Shown: positions 56,101 through 63,998 of the stretch, piece after piece | Layout of the letters: every line of letters begins with the position of its first letter | How positions within the stretch are numbered: position 1 is the stretch's first letter | From: Desulfofustis glycolicus DSM 9705 | GTDB lineage: Bacteria; Desulfobacterota; Desulfobulbia; Desulfobulbales; Desulfocapsaceae | Reading direction: 5' to 3' | NCBI RefSeq assembly: GCF_900130015.1 | Contig: NZ_FQXS01000002.1 | Span: 62,001-126,000 of the forward strand | Length of the DNA: 64,000 nucleotides | Made by a program: the position numbers and the translations under genes | The notes under the pieces: generated by a model | Database searches by the model: none | Told to the model about the DNA's origin: nothing | What the model saw: only the letters and a program-made list of their open reading frames with translations

Positions 56101-56529
56101 CTCCTCCGGGAAATAATGGGCGAGGCCCAACTCATTGACAAAAGAACGACCGCCTCCCTCCCGGGCAATTTTCTCTTTTCTCGCGGTAAAGACCGTCAGG
56201 ATGGCACTGAACACCCTGCGGTCAAACGTCGGACGCAGGACGACATGCTCGAGATTGAGCAGGGCCAGATGACGGTAGACAACCATGTTCTTCAGCTCTT
56301 CCGCCACCTGTTCGGCCACCTGGAACCCACAGACCAATGGGACGTCCGGTGATTTTCCATAGCTGAACTGACCGGCCGTCCGGGAAAACGTTTTGATCGC
56401 CTGATACGCCTTTTCTACCGCATTGGCGACCTGCGGGGAAGCAGCCGGGTAGAGACGGGAGGTGGTGACAGCCGCATTGAACGACTTGAGGGTCGCCAGT
56501 GCTTCATGCTGTATACGCTCGATGTTCAT
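53143..56529 (-). CDS. HEAT-repeat / cNMP-binding / PilZ signalling protein
   Basis: 1128 residues. The N-terminal two thirds is helical with HEAT-like repeats (for example ADIMPFLRHEDLRVQREAFACI). A proline-rich linker follows, then a cNMP-like domain about 860-980 (NFYHALKRVTYENEQFIVRQGDMQ, in parts, and SGLYLINSGKVRISY) in which the usual arginine of the phosphate cassette appears replaced (EASVWTVSVS). The end is PilZ, with RRATRR and DISTGG, intact for c-di-GMP binding. Start chosen at MNIERIQ; ribosome site is weak. Likely a c-di-GMP-responsive scaffold; inference. Confidence 0.85.
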   Translation of the reverse strand: MNIERIQHEALATLKSFNAAVTTSRLYPAASPQVANAVEKAYQAIKTFSRTAGQFSYGKSPDVPLVCGFQVAEQVAEELKNMVVYRHLALLNLEHVVLRPTFDRRVFSAILTVFTARKEKIAREGGGRSFVNELGLAHYFPEEAPELEYDPAQTEADEEVSFETAAVPQDLLNDLFSRRDPSTRLAGLSSYLQDTSRAIDLVVAGVAQALQELSAVEAAPLPTRSAAFSRFVRRVGGHLSPQQHQQVAAGAAAIVVRAGSALFLTRLYCQDYPDDFGRYLLNALVELVPNELFDTAMTRLRELSERTGGRRGEISVDDAIVAATVELLAGTPKGKLYLGKEKARSLLESSEQERRDKRIETGIGALLSGNLAGLRSEELLLNLPEEIEQYYRRGDGATADRLVEIMAAEMLGGDDHLRRRLIRSLVMVGSVLFAQKRWTSLEKMSGALISWIRESEEGDSAYEKAAFLLQVIVGASCQRGHFDRADQVLALFHKIRTGQLAKPPPIPALIGRIQDRSFNRPLFRELLQQSLESGAKSKAGERLTMMGRPAGVFLVDQLLQEEEPQDRLRIIDLLTAMGSVVLSVILEKLPEPMPWYGKRNLIKLTAELAGPKQVADIMPFLRHEDLRVQREAFACIYTISGERRKQALLDCFSGASEAMLLQIVKALHRFTDEETSGPLMVILADQEHYSEAVREPLLHEIIKALSRIPTATVHTALREFLDNRGKKVNRKLGNQVWVDAENALKAVSAEMKRASQPTPIEPPSPSPAAGAGPGEAGEGKGDTELARTLAQVPGVSQVKELVGQGKKELAREVLLEFIAKAVAKHRFAEAEALREWLIEIDPMALSEIIRAAELIEEEKISAIDRDQVEAWSDLYDVLTTEEFANFYHALKRVTYENEQFIVRQGDMQSGLYLINSGKVRISYRDASGDVLVKNATRGEILGADTVFEASVWTVSVSCLVRTEVLYLGIDTIYKWREESPALESKLHDFCLKSASLQAYFSRSGKDRRATRRHKLSGRVTSLLLDSRGRDTGIASKGELSDISTGGVSFFLRISQKKNARLLLGRSTRVLLPMEGAVERQVAVLGTIIAVRGHQAMENEYSVHVKFVDDISGSDLQTIVKTGKDTTLP

Positions 56530-56832
56530 TACCGGCGCTGACCCCATGCTCTGAGGATTGTTATTGCCGCCTCTACGGCGATCTGTCGGAGATCCCGGCA
56601 CGATAGACAGATCGACAAGCGATCGAACATCACGTCGGCCGGTTTGTCACAACCGATCTGCCGCCACCACTTCACTATATTATTCACTACCACGCCAACA
56701 TTTCAAAAGTCAAGGAAAACAACTGGTTAATGACATACCTCGAATCCTGTCGGACACCGTCGACAAACATCGCCGGAAACGAATATTTTCATTTACATCC
56801 CGGTATGATACATAGCAAACCTACGACCGTTT

Positions 56833-57504
56833 TCAACCATTGTGCGCCGGTTTGCAGCGGGACGAACGTATCTCGATAATGCCAAGTTCGGTCAACAGAT
56901 CGCTGATTTCCGCCAACGGCAGGCCGACCACATTGGAGTAGGAACCGTCGATTGCCGCCACCAGCATCCCGCCTTTCCCCTGGATGCCGTAGCCACCGGC
57001 CTTGTCTAGCGACTCTCCGGTTCGAACGTATGCTCGGGCCAACTGTCTGCCAAAGGGAGCGAATCTGACCCTCGTTGCGACACAATCGACATGGCAAAAC
57101 GATTCGCGACGGCAGTACAGCGTAAATCCGGTCAGAACGAAATGCTCCCGACCGGCCAGCCGGCACAGCATCGTCACGGCCTCCTCGCTGTCACGTGGTT
57201 TACCGAGTGCTTCAGAATCGAGAACCACCGTCGTATCGGCAGCCAGGATCCACTCCGAAGCAAAATTAACACCGACCATCCGGGCCTTTTCTTCCGCGAT
57301 TCTGCAGACATAATCGCCGGGATCCTCGCCCTCCTTCGGGCGTTCGTCAAGGGATGCCGGACAGATCCGGAAATGCAGTCCGAGCTCCGTCAGCATACGT
57401 TTTCTCCGTGGCGAAGCCGACGCCAGGACAAGTGGTTTGACAGTGGCAAACATCTCGCCGGCTGCTTCGTTATCGTCCGGCTGATCCGGTATGAACGAGC
57501 TCAT
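56833..57504 (-). CDS. maf: Maf-family nucleoside triphosphate pyrophosphatase
   Basis: House-cleaning hydrolase of modified nucleotides (m7GTP, UTP/dTTP type), 223 residues. LVLASASPRRKRMLTELG, the base-pocket VCRIAEEKARMV, AADTTVVLDSEALGKP and DKAGGYGIQGKGGMLV are family motifs. The start is uncertain: an internal ATG at 57453 begins directly at the conserved core (MFATVKPLVLAS). Confidence 0.92.
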   Translation of the reverse strand: MSSFIPDQPDDNEAAGEMFATVKPLVLASASPRRKRMLTELGLHFRICPASLDERPKEGEDPGDYVCRIAEEKARMVGVNFASEWILAADTTVVLDSEALGKPRDSEEAVTMLCRLAGREHFVLTGFTLYCRRESFCHVDCVATRVRFAPFGRQLARAYVRTGESLDKAGGYGIQGKGGMLVAAIDGSYSNVVGLPLAEISDLLTELGIIEIRSSRCKPAHNG

Positions 57505-57610
57505 TTCTCTGGTGCAGCGCCTCTGTTGCAATCTTCACTTTCTGCAGACAAATCTTCCGACCACCTTACAAATTGTTCACTATCGTGATAAGATTGGCGA
57601 TAAATCTTTG

Positions 57611-57643
57611 CTGAAGGGAACCTTGAATTTTTCAAGCTCCTCC
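57611..57643. mobile_element. MITE remnant (terminal repeats only)
   Basis: CTGAAGGGAACCTTGAA resembles the left terminal repeat of the 150-base elements and is followed at once by TTTTTCAAGCTCC, resembling the right one, with no interior. It reads as an internally deleted copy lying between maf and the divergent cNMP gene. Confidence 0.45.
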
Positions 57644-57750
57644 AAAATCCGTAGCCCTCGGCCGGATACCACTGACGAGTGCGTCGGCGATACAGAGCGG
57701 TTGCTGCCGGGCTAATCAGGAACCAATCATCTTTTTGCCGAGATGCATCG

Positions 57751-58200
57751 ATGAGCGAAGCAGGAAAAATCATTACTCGCATCTGTCAACCGGAAGAGGT
57801 CATCTTCCGGCAGGGTGATGCGGGCCGTCATCTCTATCTTATCCTCAGTGGATTGGTGGAGATTTATAAAACAATCGACGGTAACCGTCAATCAATCAGC
57901 CGTTTCGGCAGCGGCGAGATCTTTGGAGAAATGGGGGAGTTGACCAACGAACCACGCTGCGCCACTGCCACCGCCATCGAAGAACCCCGGCTGATCTTGG
58001 TCGACGAGTATATTTTCCACAATGCGCTGGGCAACAACAAACTGCCCATTCTCAAACCGCTGACCAGACAATTGGTGCAACGGTTGCAGGAAACCGAGGC
58101 TTTGCTGCAGGAAAGCCGCCATCGGGTCAGCCAATTGGAACAACAATTGACCGCTAGCCGCAGTCTGCGTTCCGACGATGGGCGCCGAAGCGGCCGCTGA
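57751..58200 (+). CDS. Small cyclic-nucleotide-binding-domain protein
   Basis: 149 residues: an N-terminal cNMP-binding domain (IFRQGDAGRHLYLILSGLVEIY, FGEMGELTNEPRCATATAI, with the phosphate-binding glutamate and arginine) and a C-terminal coiled coil (LQETEALLQESRHRVSQLEQQL). No DNA-binding domain, so not a CRP factor; probably a dimeric sensor. The gene lies 31 bases before a diguanylate cyclase and likely shares its transcript. Confidence 0.8.
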   Translation: MSEAGKIITRICQPEEVIFRQGDAGRHLYLILSGLVEIYKTIDGNRQSISRFGSGEIFGEMGELTNEPRCATATAIEEPRLILVDEYIFHNALGNNKLPILKPLTRQLVQRLQETEALLQESRHRVSQLEQQLTASRSLRSDDGRRSGR

Positions 58201-58231
58201 ATTGATCTTCGCTTGGAGGATTGTGCCTGGT

Positions 58232-59059
58232 ATGGCCTTTTCACCCCCCGCAACCATCACGGAATTCGCCGCCGCCGCCCGTAAACCGTTCAGCTATGAT
58301 CTGCGGCACAACAGCTACATCTGGTTCGGCTTATTCTGGGGAATTCCGATCCCGCTGGTCACCATTTTATATGAACTACGCTTTTTGCACTCGGTGGACA
58401 GCATCGCCGCACCGCTGGCGATTTTCGGTTCGCCGCTCCAATGGTTCTTCCTCCTGCACCCATTGCTGTTCGGCGCGGTCTTCGGCATTCTTGGCACGAT
58501 CCGCCAGGAGAAGGAAAACGAACTTCGCCTTCGCCTGCGGCAACTCAGGGACATGGCCATCCACGACCAATTGACGGGATTGAAAAACCGTCGCCATTTC
58601 GCCCATATCTTCCACGATGAATGTGCCAGGAATTTGCGCAGAAACGAGACTTTGTCTATTCTTTTTCTCGATATCGACCATTTCAAGAAGATTAACGACA
58701 ACCTCGGCCATCACCAGGGAGATGTTGTGCTGAAAGAATTGGGAAACTACCTGAAAAACCAGTGCCGCCCCTACGACACCCCGGTACGCTGGGGGGGAGA
58801 GGAATTTCTCATCCTGCTCCGGGCAACCGACGAACAGAGCGCCGTGCGCTTTGCCGAGCGGATCCGAAAGCAGATCGAAAACGGGATCAGCCCTGCCCTG
58901 CCGTGCATGTTTACCGTCTCCATCGGCCTGGCTGAATACCGGGAAAACGACACGCTTGAAGCGATCACCAACCGGGCCGACAAAGCCCTCTACCACGCCA
59001 AGCAGACCGGCCGGAACCGGGTCGTCTCCTGGAGCATGTTACAAGCCGCCGCTCAATAA
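58232..59059 (+). CDS. Membrane-anchored diguanylate cyclase
   Basis: 275 residues: N-terminal half with two membrane helices (WFGLFWGIPIPLVTILY and FFLLHPLLFGAVFGILG), then a GGDEF domain with LTGLKNRRHF, FLDIDHFKKINDNLGHHQGD and the active GGEEF near 188. RPYD five residues earlier is an intact inhibitory I-site. Makes c-di-GMP. Its TAA overlaps the ATG of the next gene (TAATG). A GTG at 58223 is an alternative start. Confidence 0.92.
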   Translation: MAFSPPATITEFAAAARKPFSYDLRHNSYIWFGLFWGIPIPLVTILYELRFLHSVDSIAAPLAIFGSPLQWFFLLHPLLFGAVFGILGTIRQEKENELRLRLRQLRDMAIHDQLTGLKNRRHFAHIFHDECARNLRRNETLSILFLDIDHFKKINDNLGHHQGDVVLKELGNYLKNQCRPYDTPVRWGGEEFLILLRATDEQSAVRFAERIRKQIENGISPALPCMFTVSIGLAEYRENDTLEAITNRADKALYHAKQTGRNRVVSWSMLQAAAQ

Positions 59060-60528
59060 TGAGACCTCGTTCCACCATTAGGGCAATACCGCTGGTCAAG
59101 GCCGTGATCTGCGTCGTCTGGCTGCTGCTCTTTGTCATTCTTCTCCAACGTGATTCTTTTGTCAGGACCATCAGCAGTCGCGAAAACGCCGTTCTGGAAC
59201 AGGCCAGGCACACCGCATACCAGGGCATCTATTTCAAAGACAGGAAAATCGGTTATGTTCAGCATCATAGCATCCCGGCCGATGACGACACCGTGGCCGT
59301 CAGTCAACGGGCGGTCATGGATCTTACCATTTCCGGACAATCCCATCCGATCGATCTCGATCTCAGGGCAACCGTCGACCAGAGCAGCCGCCTGCTGGAT
59401 TTTCACTTCAATTTTTCATCGCCGTTTTATCGCATGGAAGCCACGGGAGAGGTTTCCGGTGCGACCGTGTCGTTTACCCTCGACACCGGCAATTCGATTA
59501 TCAAAGATCGAATCACCCTGCCCGACCCGCCGCTGCTGCCGACTTCCCGGCGCGCCTACCTGCTCAGTCAGGACATGACGGTCGGCGAAAAAATTCGCGT
59601 CCCCTGGTTCGATCCGCTGTCGCTGACCGCGAAGACCTCCCTGGTCGAGTACCGCGGCCGGGAAAAGACCCTGATCAACCAACGCGTGTACCCGTTGCAC
59701 CGCTTCACCGAACTGTTTGCCGGCGTTCGGGTCAACGTCTGGCTCGACGACGACGGGAGTGTCGTCAAAGAAGAGTCGCCGGCCGGTTTCGTCTTTATCA
59801 GGGAACCGGAATTCAAGGCAAAGATGGTCGATGGCCGGGGCCAGGATCTGCTGGCAGGCGTGTCCATTCAGATTACCGGAACCATGCCCGACCTGATCGG
59901 TCGCGAAGAAATGCGCTATCGCCTGAAACTTCCCGAAGAAGGCGACTTCGACCTCTCGTCCGGACGGCAGGACTTTGTCGCCCCGATCCTGACCGTTCGC
60001 CGCGAACGGTTGCCAAACAGCGGTTCAAGTGCCTCCGGTCCTTGCGATGATGCCGATCGGGAATTGCAGGCCTCGCCATACATCCAGTCTGATGCCGAAG
60101 AAATCATCACCCTGAGCCGGGAGATTACCGCCGGCGCGTCATCGCCTATGGCACAAGCCACTGCACTGGCTGACTGGGTTTTTGACAATCTGGAAAAGCG
60201 GCCGGTTATCGGCATTCCCGATGCGCTGAGCACACTGAAAGCACGAATCGGCGACTGCAACGAACACGCCTCTTTGTTCGCCGCGCTGGCCCGTGCCGCA
60301 GGAATTCCGACGAAAATCGCCGTCGGCGTGGTCTGGCAACAGAATGCCTTTTATTACCACGCCTGGAACGAAGTATGTATCGGCGGGACCTGGATCAGCC
60401 TGGATACCACCACCAACCAATTACCGGCCGATCTCACCCACCTCAAGTTCGTCGAGGGGGAATTGCAGGAGCAGATCCGGATCGGCTCGTTGCTCAACAA
60501 CCTGGCGATCCAACCGTTGAGCGACTGA
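59059..60528 (+). CDS. Transglutaminase-like domain protein, membrane-anchored
   Basis: 489 residues: an N-terminal anchor (AVICVVWLLLFVILL), about 320 residues of beta-rich sequence with no known domain, then a C-terminal transglutaminase-like domain with catalytic triad Cys400 (GDCNEHASL), His434 (YYHAWNEV) and Asp449 (SLDTTT). Likely a periplasmic peptidase or amidase-type enzyme. Just before an ABC exporter pair, which suggests a link to an exported peptide or envelope protein; inference. The stop codon lies at the border of MITE copy C. Confidence 0.85.
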   Translation: MRPRSTIRAIPLVKAVICVVWLLLFVILLQRDSFVRTISSRENAVLEQARHTAYQGIYFKDRKIGYVQHHSIPADDDTVAVSQRAVMDLTISGQSHPIDLDLRATVDQSSRLLDFHFNFSSPFYRMEATGEVSGATVSFTLDTGNSIIKDRITLPDPPLLPTSRRAYLLSQDMTVGEKIRVPWFDPLSLTAKTSLVEYRGREKTLINQRVYPLHRFTELFAGVRVNVWLDDDGSVVKEESPAGFVFIREPEFKAKMVDGRGQDLLAGVSIQITGTMPDLIGREEMRYRLKLPEEGDFDLSSGRQDFVAPILTVRRERLPNSGSSASGPCDDADRELQASPYIQSDAEEIITLSREITAGASSPMAQATALADWVFDNLEKRPVIGIPDALSTLKARIGDCNEHASLFAALARAAGIPTKIAVGVVWQQNAFYYHAWNEVCIGGTWISLDTTTNQLPADLTHLKFVEGELQEQIRIGSLLNNLAIQPLSD

Positions 60529-60675
60529 TCGGGATCTGGAAAAATCACGAATTTCGTTCAAGGTCGAGGCTCGCCAGAAACGTTTACCGCCGTCATATAT
60601 ATGATATTATGATGATAAAATTTGACCGTGCAACGATGAGATTGGGCGAAATGACAATTTCTCAAGGTCCCCTGA
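60525..60675 (+). mobile_element. MITE-like element, copy C
   Basis: Same orientation as copy A (5321-5473); shares ATTTCGTTCAAG, GATAAAATTTGA, GCAACGATGAGATTGGGCG and TCTCAAGGTCCCCTG, with both ends degenerate. It fills the gap between the transglutaminase-like and ABC ATPase genes and its left end overlaps the last codons of the former, so insertion trimmed or created that stop. Confidence 0.7.
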
Positions 60676-60703
60676 TATCGACAGCACCGCACTGAGGTCT
60701 TTT

Positions 60704-61495
60704 ATGTCCAAGGACGTCCTGGTCCTGAAGCAATTGAGCAAACAATTCGACCGGCTTACCGCCGTCGACGGAATCGACTTGCAAGTGGGCGCCGGGGAGA
60801 TTTTCGGTTTTCTCGGACCCAACGGCGCCGGCAAGACCACCACCATCAAGATGATCGCCGGCCTGCTGCTGCCCACCGGCGGCTCCGCGTCAATCTGCGG
60901 CCACTCGTTGACCTCCGAATCCCGGATCTGCCGGCAGTTGACCGGCTATATTCCGGACCGCCCCTATCTCTACGAAAAACTGACCGGCGGCGAATACCTG
61001 AACTTTATCGCCAGCCTCTACCCGGACACCACGGAACCGGGCCGGCAACAGGTTCGAGCCGAACAATATTTGCAGCTTTTCGATTTGCACCAGTGGCGCA
61101 ACAACCTGATCGAGAGCTATTCGCACGGGATGCGCCAGAAACTGATCATGACCTCAATGCTGATGCTTGACCTGCCGCTACTGGTCGTTGACGAGCCGAT
61201 GGTCGGACTCGACCCGAAAAGCGCCAGAATCGTCAAGGAACTCTTCCGGAAAAAAGCCCGGCACGGTACCACCATCTTTTTATCGACCCATTCGATGGAA
61301 ATCGCCGAAGAACTCTGCGATCGGGTCAGCATCATCGTCAACGGCTCGATCATCGCCAGCGGCGACATCGATTCGTTGCGGCAAGACCCGTCGCTGGCCG
61401 GAAAAAATCTCGAGGAATTGTTTCTGCAGCTGACCGGCGCCTTCGAGCTGCAACACGTTATCGCCGCGCTGCGCGAAGACAGCGCCGGAAATTGA
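60704..61495 (+). CDS. ABC transporter ATP-binding protein
   Basis: 263-residue ATPase with Walker A GPNGAGKTTTIK, Q-loop region SESRICRQLTGYIPDRPYLYEK, signature SYSHGMRQK, Walker B LLVVDEPMVGLD and H-loop STHSME. Closest in style to ABC-2 exporters. Its TGA overlaps a TTG of the permease gene, so the pair is coupled. Confidence 0.93.
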   Translation: MSKDVLVLKQLSKQFDRLTAVDGIDLQVGAGEIFGFLGPNGAGKTTTIKMIAGLLLPTGGSASICGHSLTSESRICRQLTGYIPDRPYLYEKLTGGEYLNFIASLYPDTTEPGRQQVRAEQYLQLFDLHQWRNNLIESYSHGMRQKLIMTSMLMLDLPLLVVDEPMVGLDPKSARIVKELFRKKARHGTTIFLSTHSMEIAEELCDRVSIIVNGSIIASGDIDSLRQDPSLAGKNLEELFLQLTGAFELQHVIAALREDSAGN

Positions 61496-61506
61496 GGGGG
61501 CATCTC

Positions 61507-63150
61507 GTGCAGACCCGGCTGTTTCTCCCTTTTCTCTGCAGCGCCCGAAACCGACTTCTCGGCCGCGGCGCCGTCACGCTGAAAACGATCCCGCTGACGC
61601 TGCTCGGACTGGCAATCTGCGTCGTTCTCTACGTGATCACCTGGCGGGCTGTTTCCTACTTTCATGCACAAAGCGAATTGGGCATCATCCTCAGCATGAA
61701 AATCTATCAGATGGCCTGGATCACCATCTTCATCATGCTCGTCTTTTCCTCGATGATTGCCGGAGTCTCAACGCTCTACCTGTCCAAGGACAACGAGATC
61801 ATGGTCGCCGCACCGATCGGCTGGGCCGAACTCTTTCGGATGCGACTGCTGACCACGTTTTTCAACACCTCCTGGATGGTACTGATTTTCACGCTGCCCG
61901 TTTTTGCCGCCTTCGGCACCGTGTTTCAGGCCGGACCGCTCTATTGGCCCCTGCTGCTGGTGACCATTCCAACCACGGCTTTGATCGCCAGCGGCAGCGC
62001 CATGCTGCTGGTAATCCTGCTGGTCTTTCTGTTCCCGGCCCGGCGGACCAAGGATATCATCTTTTATCTGACGCTGTGTTTCGGCATCCTGCTCTACCTG
62101 GTATTCCGGCTGATGCGGCCGGAAGATCTGGTCAACCCGGAAAAATACAGCCAGTTCGTCGAATACCTGGCAGCGGTTTCCAACCCGGCCGGCCCCTGGC
62201 TGCCGGCCGGCTGGACGGCCAACCTGCTGACCGTCTATCTGCTCGACCGGCAGATCGACTGGCTGCTCCTCGGGCTGCTGCTGTGCACCCCACCGGTCCT
62301 CGTTTTTCTCGGAGAATGGCTGATGGAGAGATTCTTTATCGGTGGTTACTCCAAATCCCAGGAATCGTTCGGTGGCTATCGCCGGTTTCGGCCGCCGCGG
62401 CAACGCAGCAGCCGGTCCTGGATTTTTCGCAAGGAGCTCATTTCATTTCTACGGGACTCGCGGGAGTGGTCCCAATTCTTCATGATCGGAGCGCTGGTGG
62501 TGGTCTATCTTTACAACTTCAAGGTCCTGCCGTTGGAATCAACCTTTGGCAGCACCTATGTGGCCAACCTGATCTCATTTGGCAATATCGGTCTGACCGG
62601 GTTCCTGGCCGCGGCGCTCGCCGCTCGCTTCGTCTACCCCTCGATCGGTGCCGAAGGGGAAGCCTTCTATCTGATCCTCAGCTCACCGCTGTCGATCGCC
62701 CGATTCTTCTGGTATAAATACCTTTTTTACGTCATCCCGTTCAGCCTGTTGACCATCGTGCTGATCGTCGTCTCCAACCACCTGCTGCAGATCAGCGGGC
62801 CGATGTGGTGGATCTCCTTGTTTGCCTCGCTGCTGATATGCTGGACGGTGGTGGCCATGGCCCTCGGTTTCGGCGCGATGTATGCCGATTATCATGCCGA
62901 AAACCGCTCCGCCTCGCTGGGCATCGGTGCCGTTCTCTACTTTTTCTGCGCCGCCGCCTACCTGCTGGTCATCCTGCTGACCGGTTTTTCTCCCGTCTAC
63001 CGGCTCGTCAGACGCTGGATCTTCCACCGTGGGCTACCGCTCTTCGACACCCTGCTGACCGGCGGCTGGGTTGTCGCTGCAATCCTGGTTTCACTGGTGA
63101 TCGGACTGGTCGTCAGTCGTCGAGGCATCAGCGCCCTCCAGCCGAAATAA
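61507..63150 (+). CDS. ABC-2-type permease
   Basis: 547-residue membrane protein with about ten to twelve hydrophobic segments in two halves, partner of the preceding ATPase. The GTG at 61507 follows GAGGGGG at good spacing; an overlapping TTG at 61492 lacks a suitable site. Cargo unknown; the genetic link to the transglutaminase-like protein is the only clue. Confidence 0.88.
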   Translation: MQTRLFLPFLCSARNRLLGRGAVTLKTIPLTLLGLAICVVLYVITWRAVSYFHAQSELGIILSMKIYQMAWITIFIMLVFSSMIAGVSTLYLSKDNEIMVAAPIGWAELFRMRLLTTFFNTSWMVLIFTLPVFAAFGTVFQAGPLYWPLLLVTIPTTALIASGSAMLLVILLVFLFPARRTKDIIFYLTLCFGILLYLVFRLMRPEDLVNPEKYSQFVEYLAAVSNPAGPWLPAGWTANLLTVYLLDRQIDWLLLGLLLCTPPVLVFLGEWLMERFFIGGYSKSQESFGGYRRFRPPRQRSSRSWIFRKELISFLRDSREWSQFFMIGALVVVYLYNFKVLPLESTFGSTYVANLISFGNIGLTGFLAAALAARFVYPSIGAEGEAFYLILSSPLSIARFFWYKYLFYVIPFSLLTIVLIVVSNHLLQISGPMWWISLFASLLICWTVVAMALGFGAMYADYHAENRSASLGIGAVLYFFCAAAYLLVILLTGFSPVYRLVRRWIFHRGLPLFDTLLTGGWVVAAILVSLVIGLVVSRRGISALQPK

Positions 63151-63190
63151 GGCCCGACCACCTGCTGCTCAAAGGACCTCCGGCAGGCCG

Positions 63191-63943
63191 TCAGCCCCTG
63201 ATCGCATAGCCGCCGTCCACCGTGATAACCTGCCCCTGGACCATATCGGCGAGATTGCTGCAGAGAAACAGCGCCACGTCGGCTACATCTTCGGGGGTGG
63301 TCAAGCGGCCGAGCGGCGTGCGGTGCAAGGCGTTGTCGAGGATTTCGTCGCGGTTCGGAAATTTCTTCAGCGCATCGGTATCCACCGCTCCGGCACTGAC
63401 CGTGTTGATCCTGATTCCCTGCGGACCGAGTTCCACAGCAAGATGACGAACCAATGACTCCAGGGCCGCCTTGGAAGCCCCGACAGTAGTGTAGTTCTCT
63501 ATCGCCCGGGTGGATCCGAGGCTGGAAACAGCGATTACCCTGGCTCCGGATCGCATCAACGGCAGGCCTTTCTGAATCAGGCCGAGCAAGGCTCGGGCAT
63601 TGATATCCATGGCCCAGTTCCAATGACGCTCGGTCAACTCCAGGGCGGGCTTGAGGACACCGGAAGCGGCATTGCTGACCAGGATATCCAGGGCGCCGAA
63701 CTCCGTGGTAATGATCTCGAACATCGCGTCGACGTCATTCTGTTTGGCCACGTTGGCCTTGACGATCAAGCAGCGGCGGCCAAGTGCCTCCACCGCCGTC
63801 GCCGTGTCTTGGGCGTCCTGCCGGTGGCGGACATAATTGACGATGATGTCGACGCCGTGTTCGGCCAGACGAATGGCTATCGCCCGGCCGATGCCGCGCG
63901 ATCCCCCGGTCACCAGGGCAACACGCCCGGTCAGATTGAACAT
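63191..63943 (-). CDS. fabL: Enoyl-[acyl-carrier-protein] reductase III
   Basis: Short-chain dehydrogenase of 250 residues: cofactor motif TGGSRGIGRA, VSNAASGVLKPALEL, and the unusual YTTVGASK with Tyr151 and Lys158 six residues apart, the spacing of B. subtilis FabL rather than the YxxxK of most SDRs. TDALKKFPNR and MVQGQVITVDGG also match. It reduces trans-2-enoyl-ACP in fatty acid synthesis, using NADPH. GGAGAGGATAGC precedes the ATG. A generic SDR remains possible. Confidence 0.8.
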   Translation of the reverse strand: MFNLTGRVALVTGGSRGIGRAIAIRLAEHGVDIIVNYVRHRQDAQDTATAVEALGRRCLIVKANVAKQNDVDAMFEIITTEFGALDILVSNAASGVLKPALELTERHWNWAMDINARALLGLIQKGLPLMRSGARVIAVSSLGSTRAIENYTTVGASKAALESLVRHLAVELGPQGIRINTVSAGAVDTDALKKFPNRDEILDNALHRTPLGRLTTPEDVADVALFLCSNLADMVQGQVITVDGGYAIRG

Positions 63944-63984
63944 AGTGCTATCCTCTCCGCTCAGATGAGCTGTTATGGTTGGGA

Positions 63985-63998
63985 AATACGGCCGTATT
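63985..63998 (-). promoter_or_regulatory. Perfect palindrome upstream of fabL
   Basis: AATACGGCCGTATT, 14 bases, lies 42 bases before the fabL start codon. Position and symmetry suit a repressor operator; the binding protein is unknown and the region upstream is outside the window. Confidence 0.35.
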
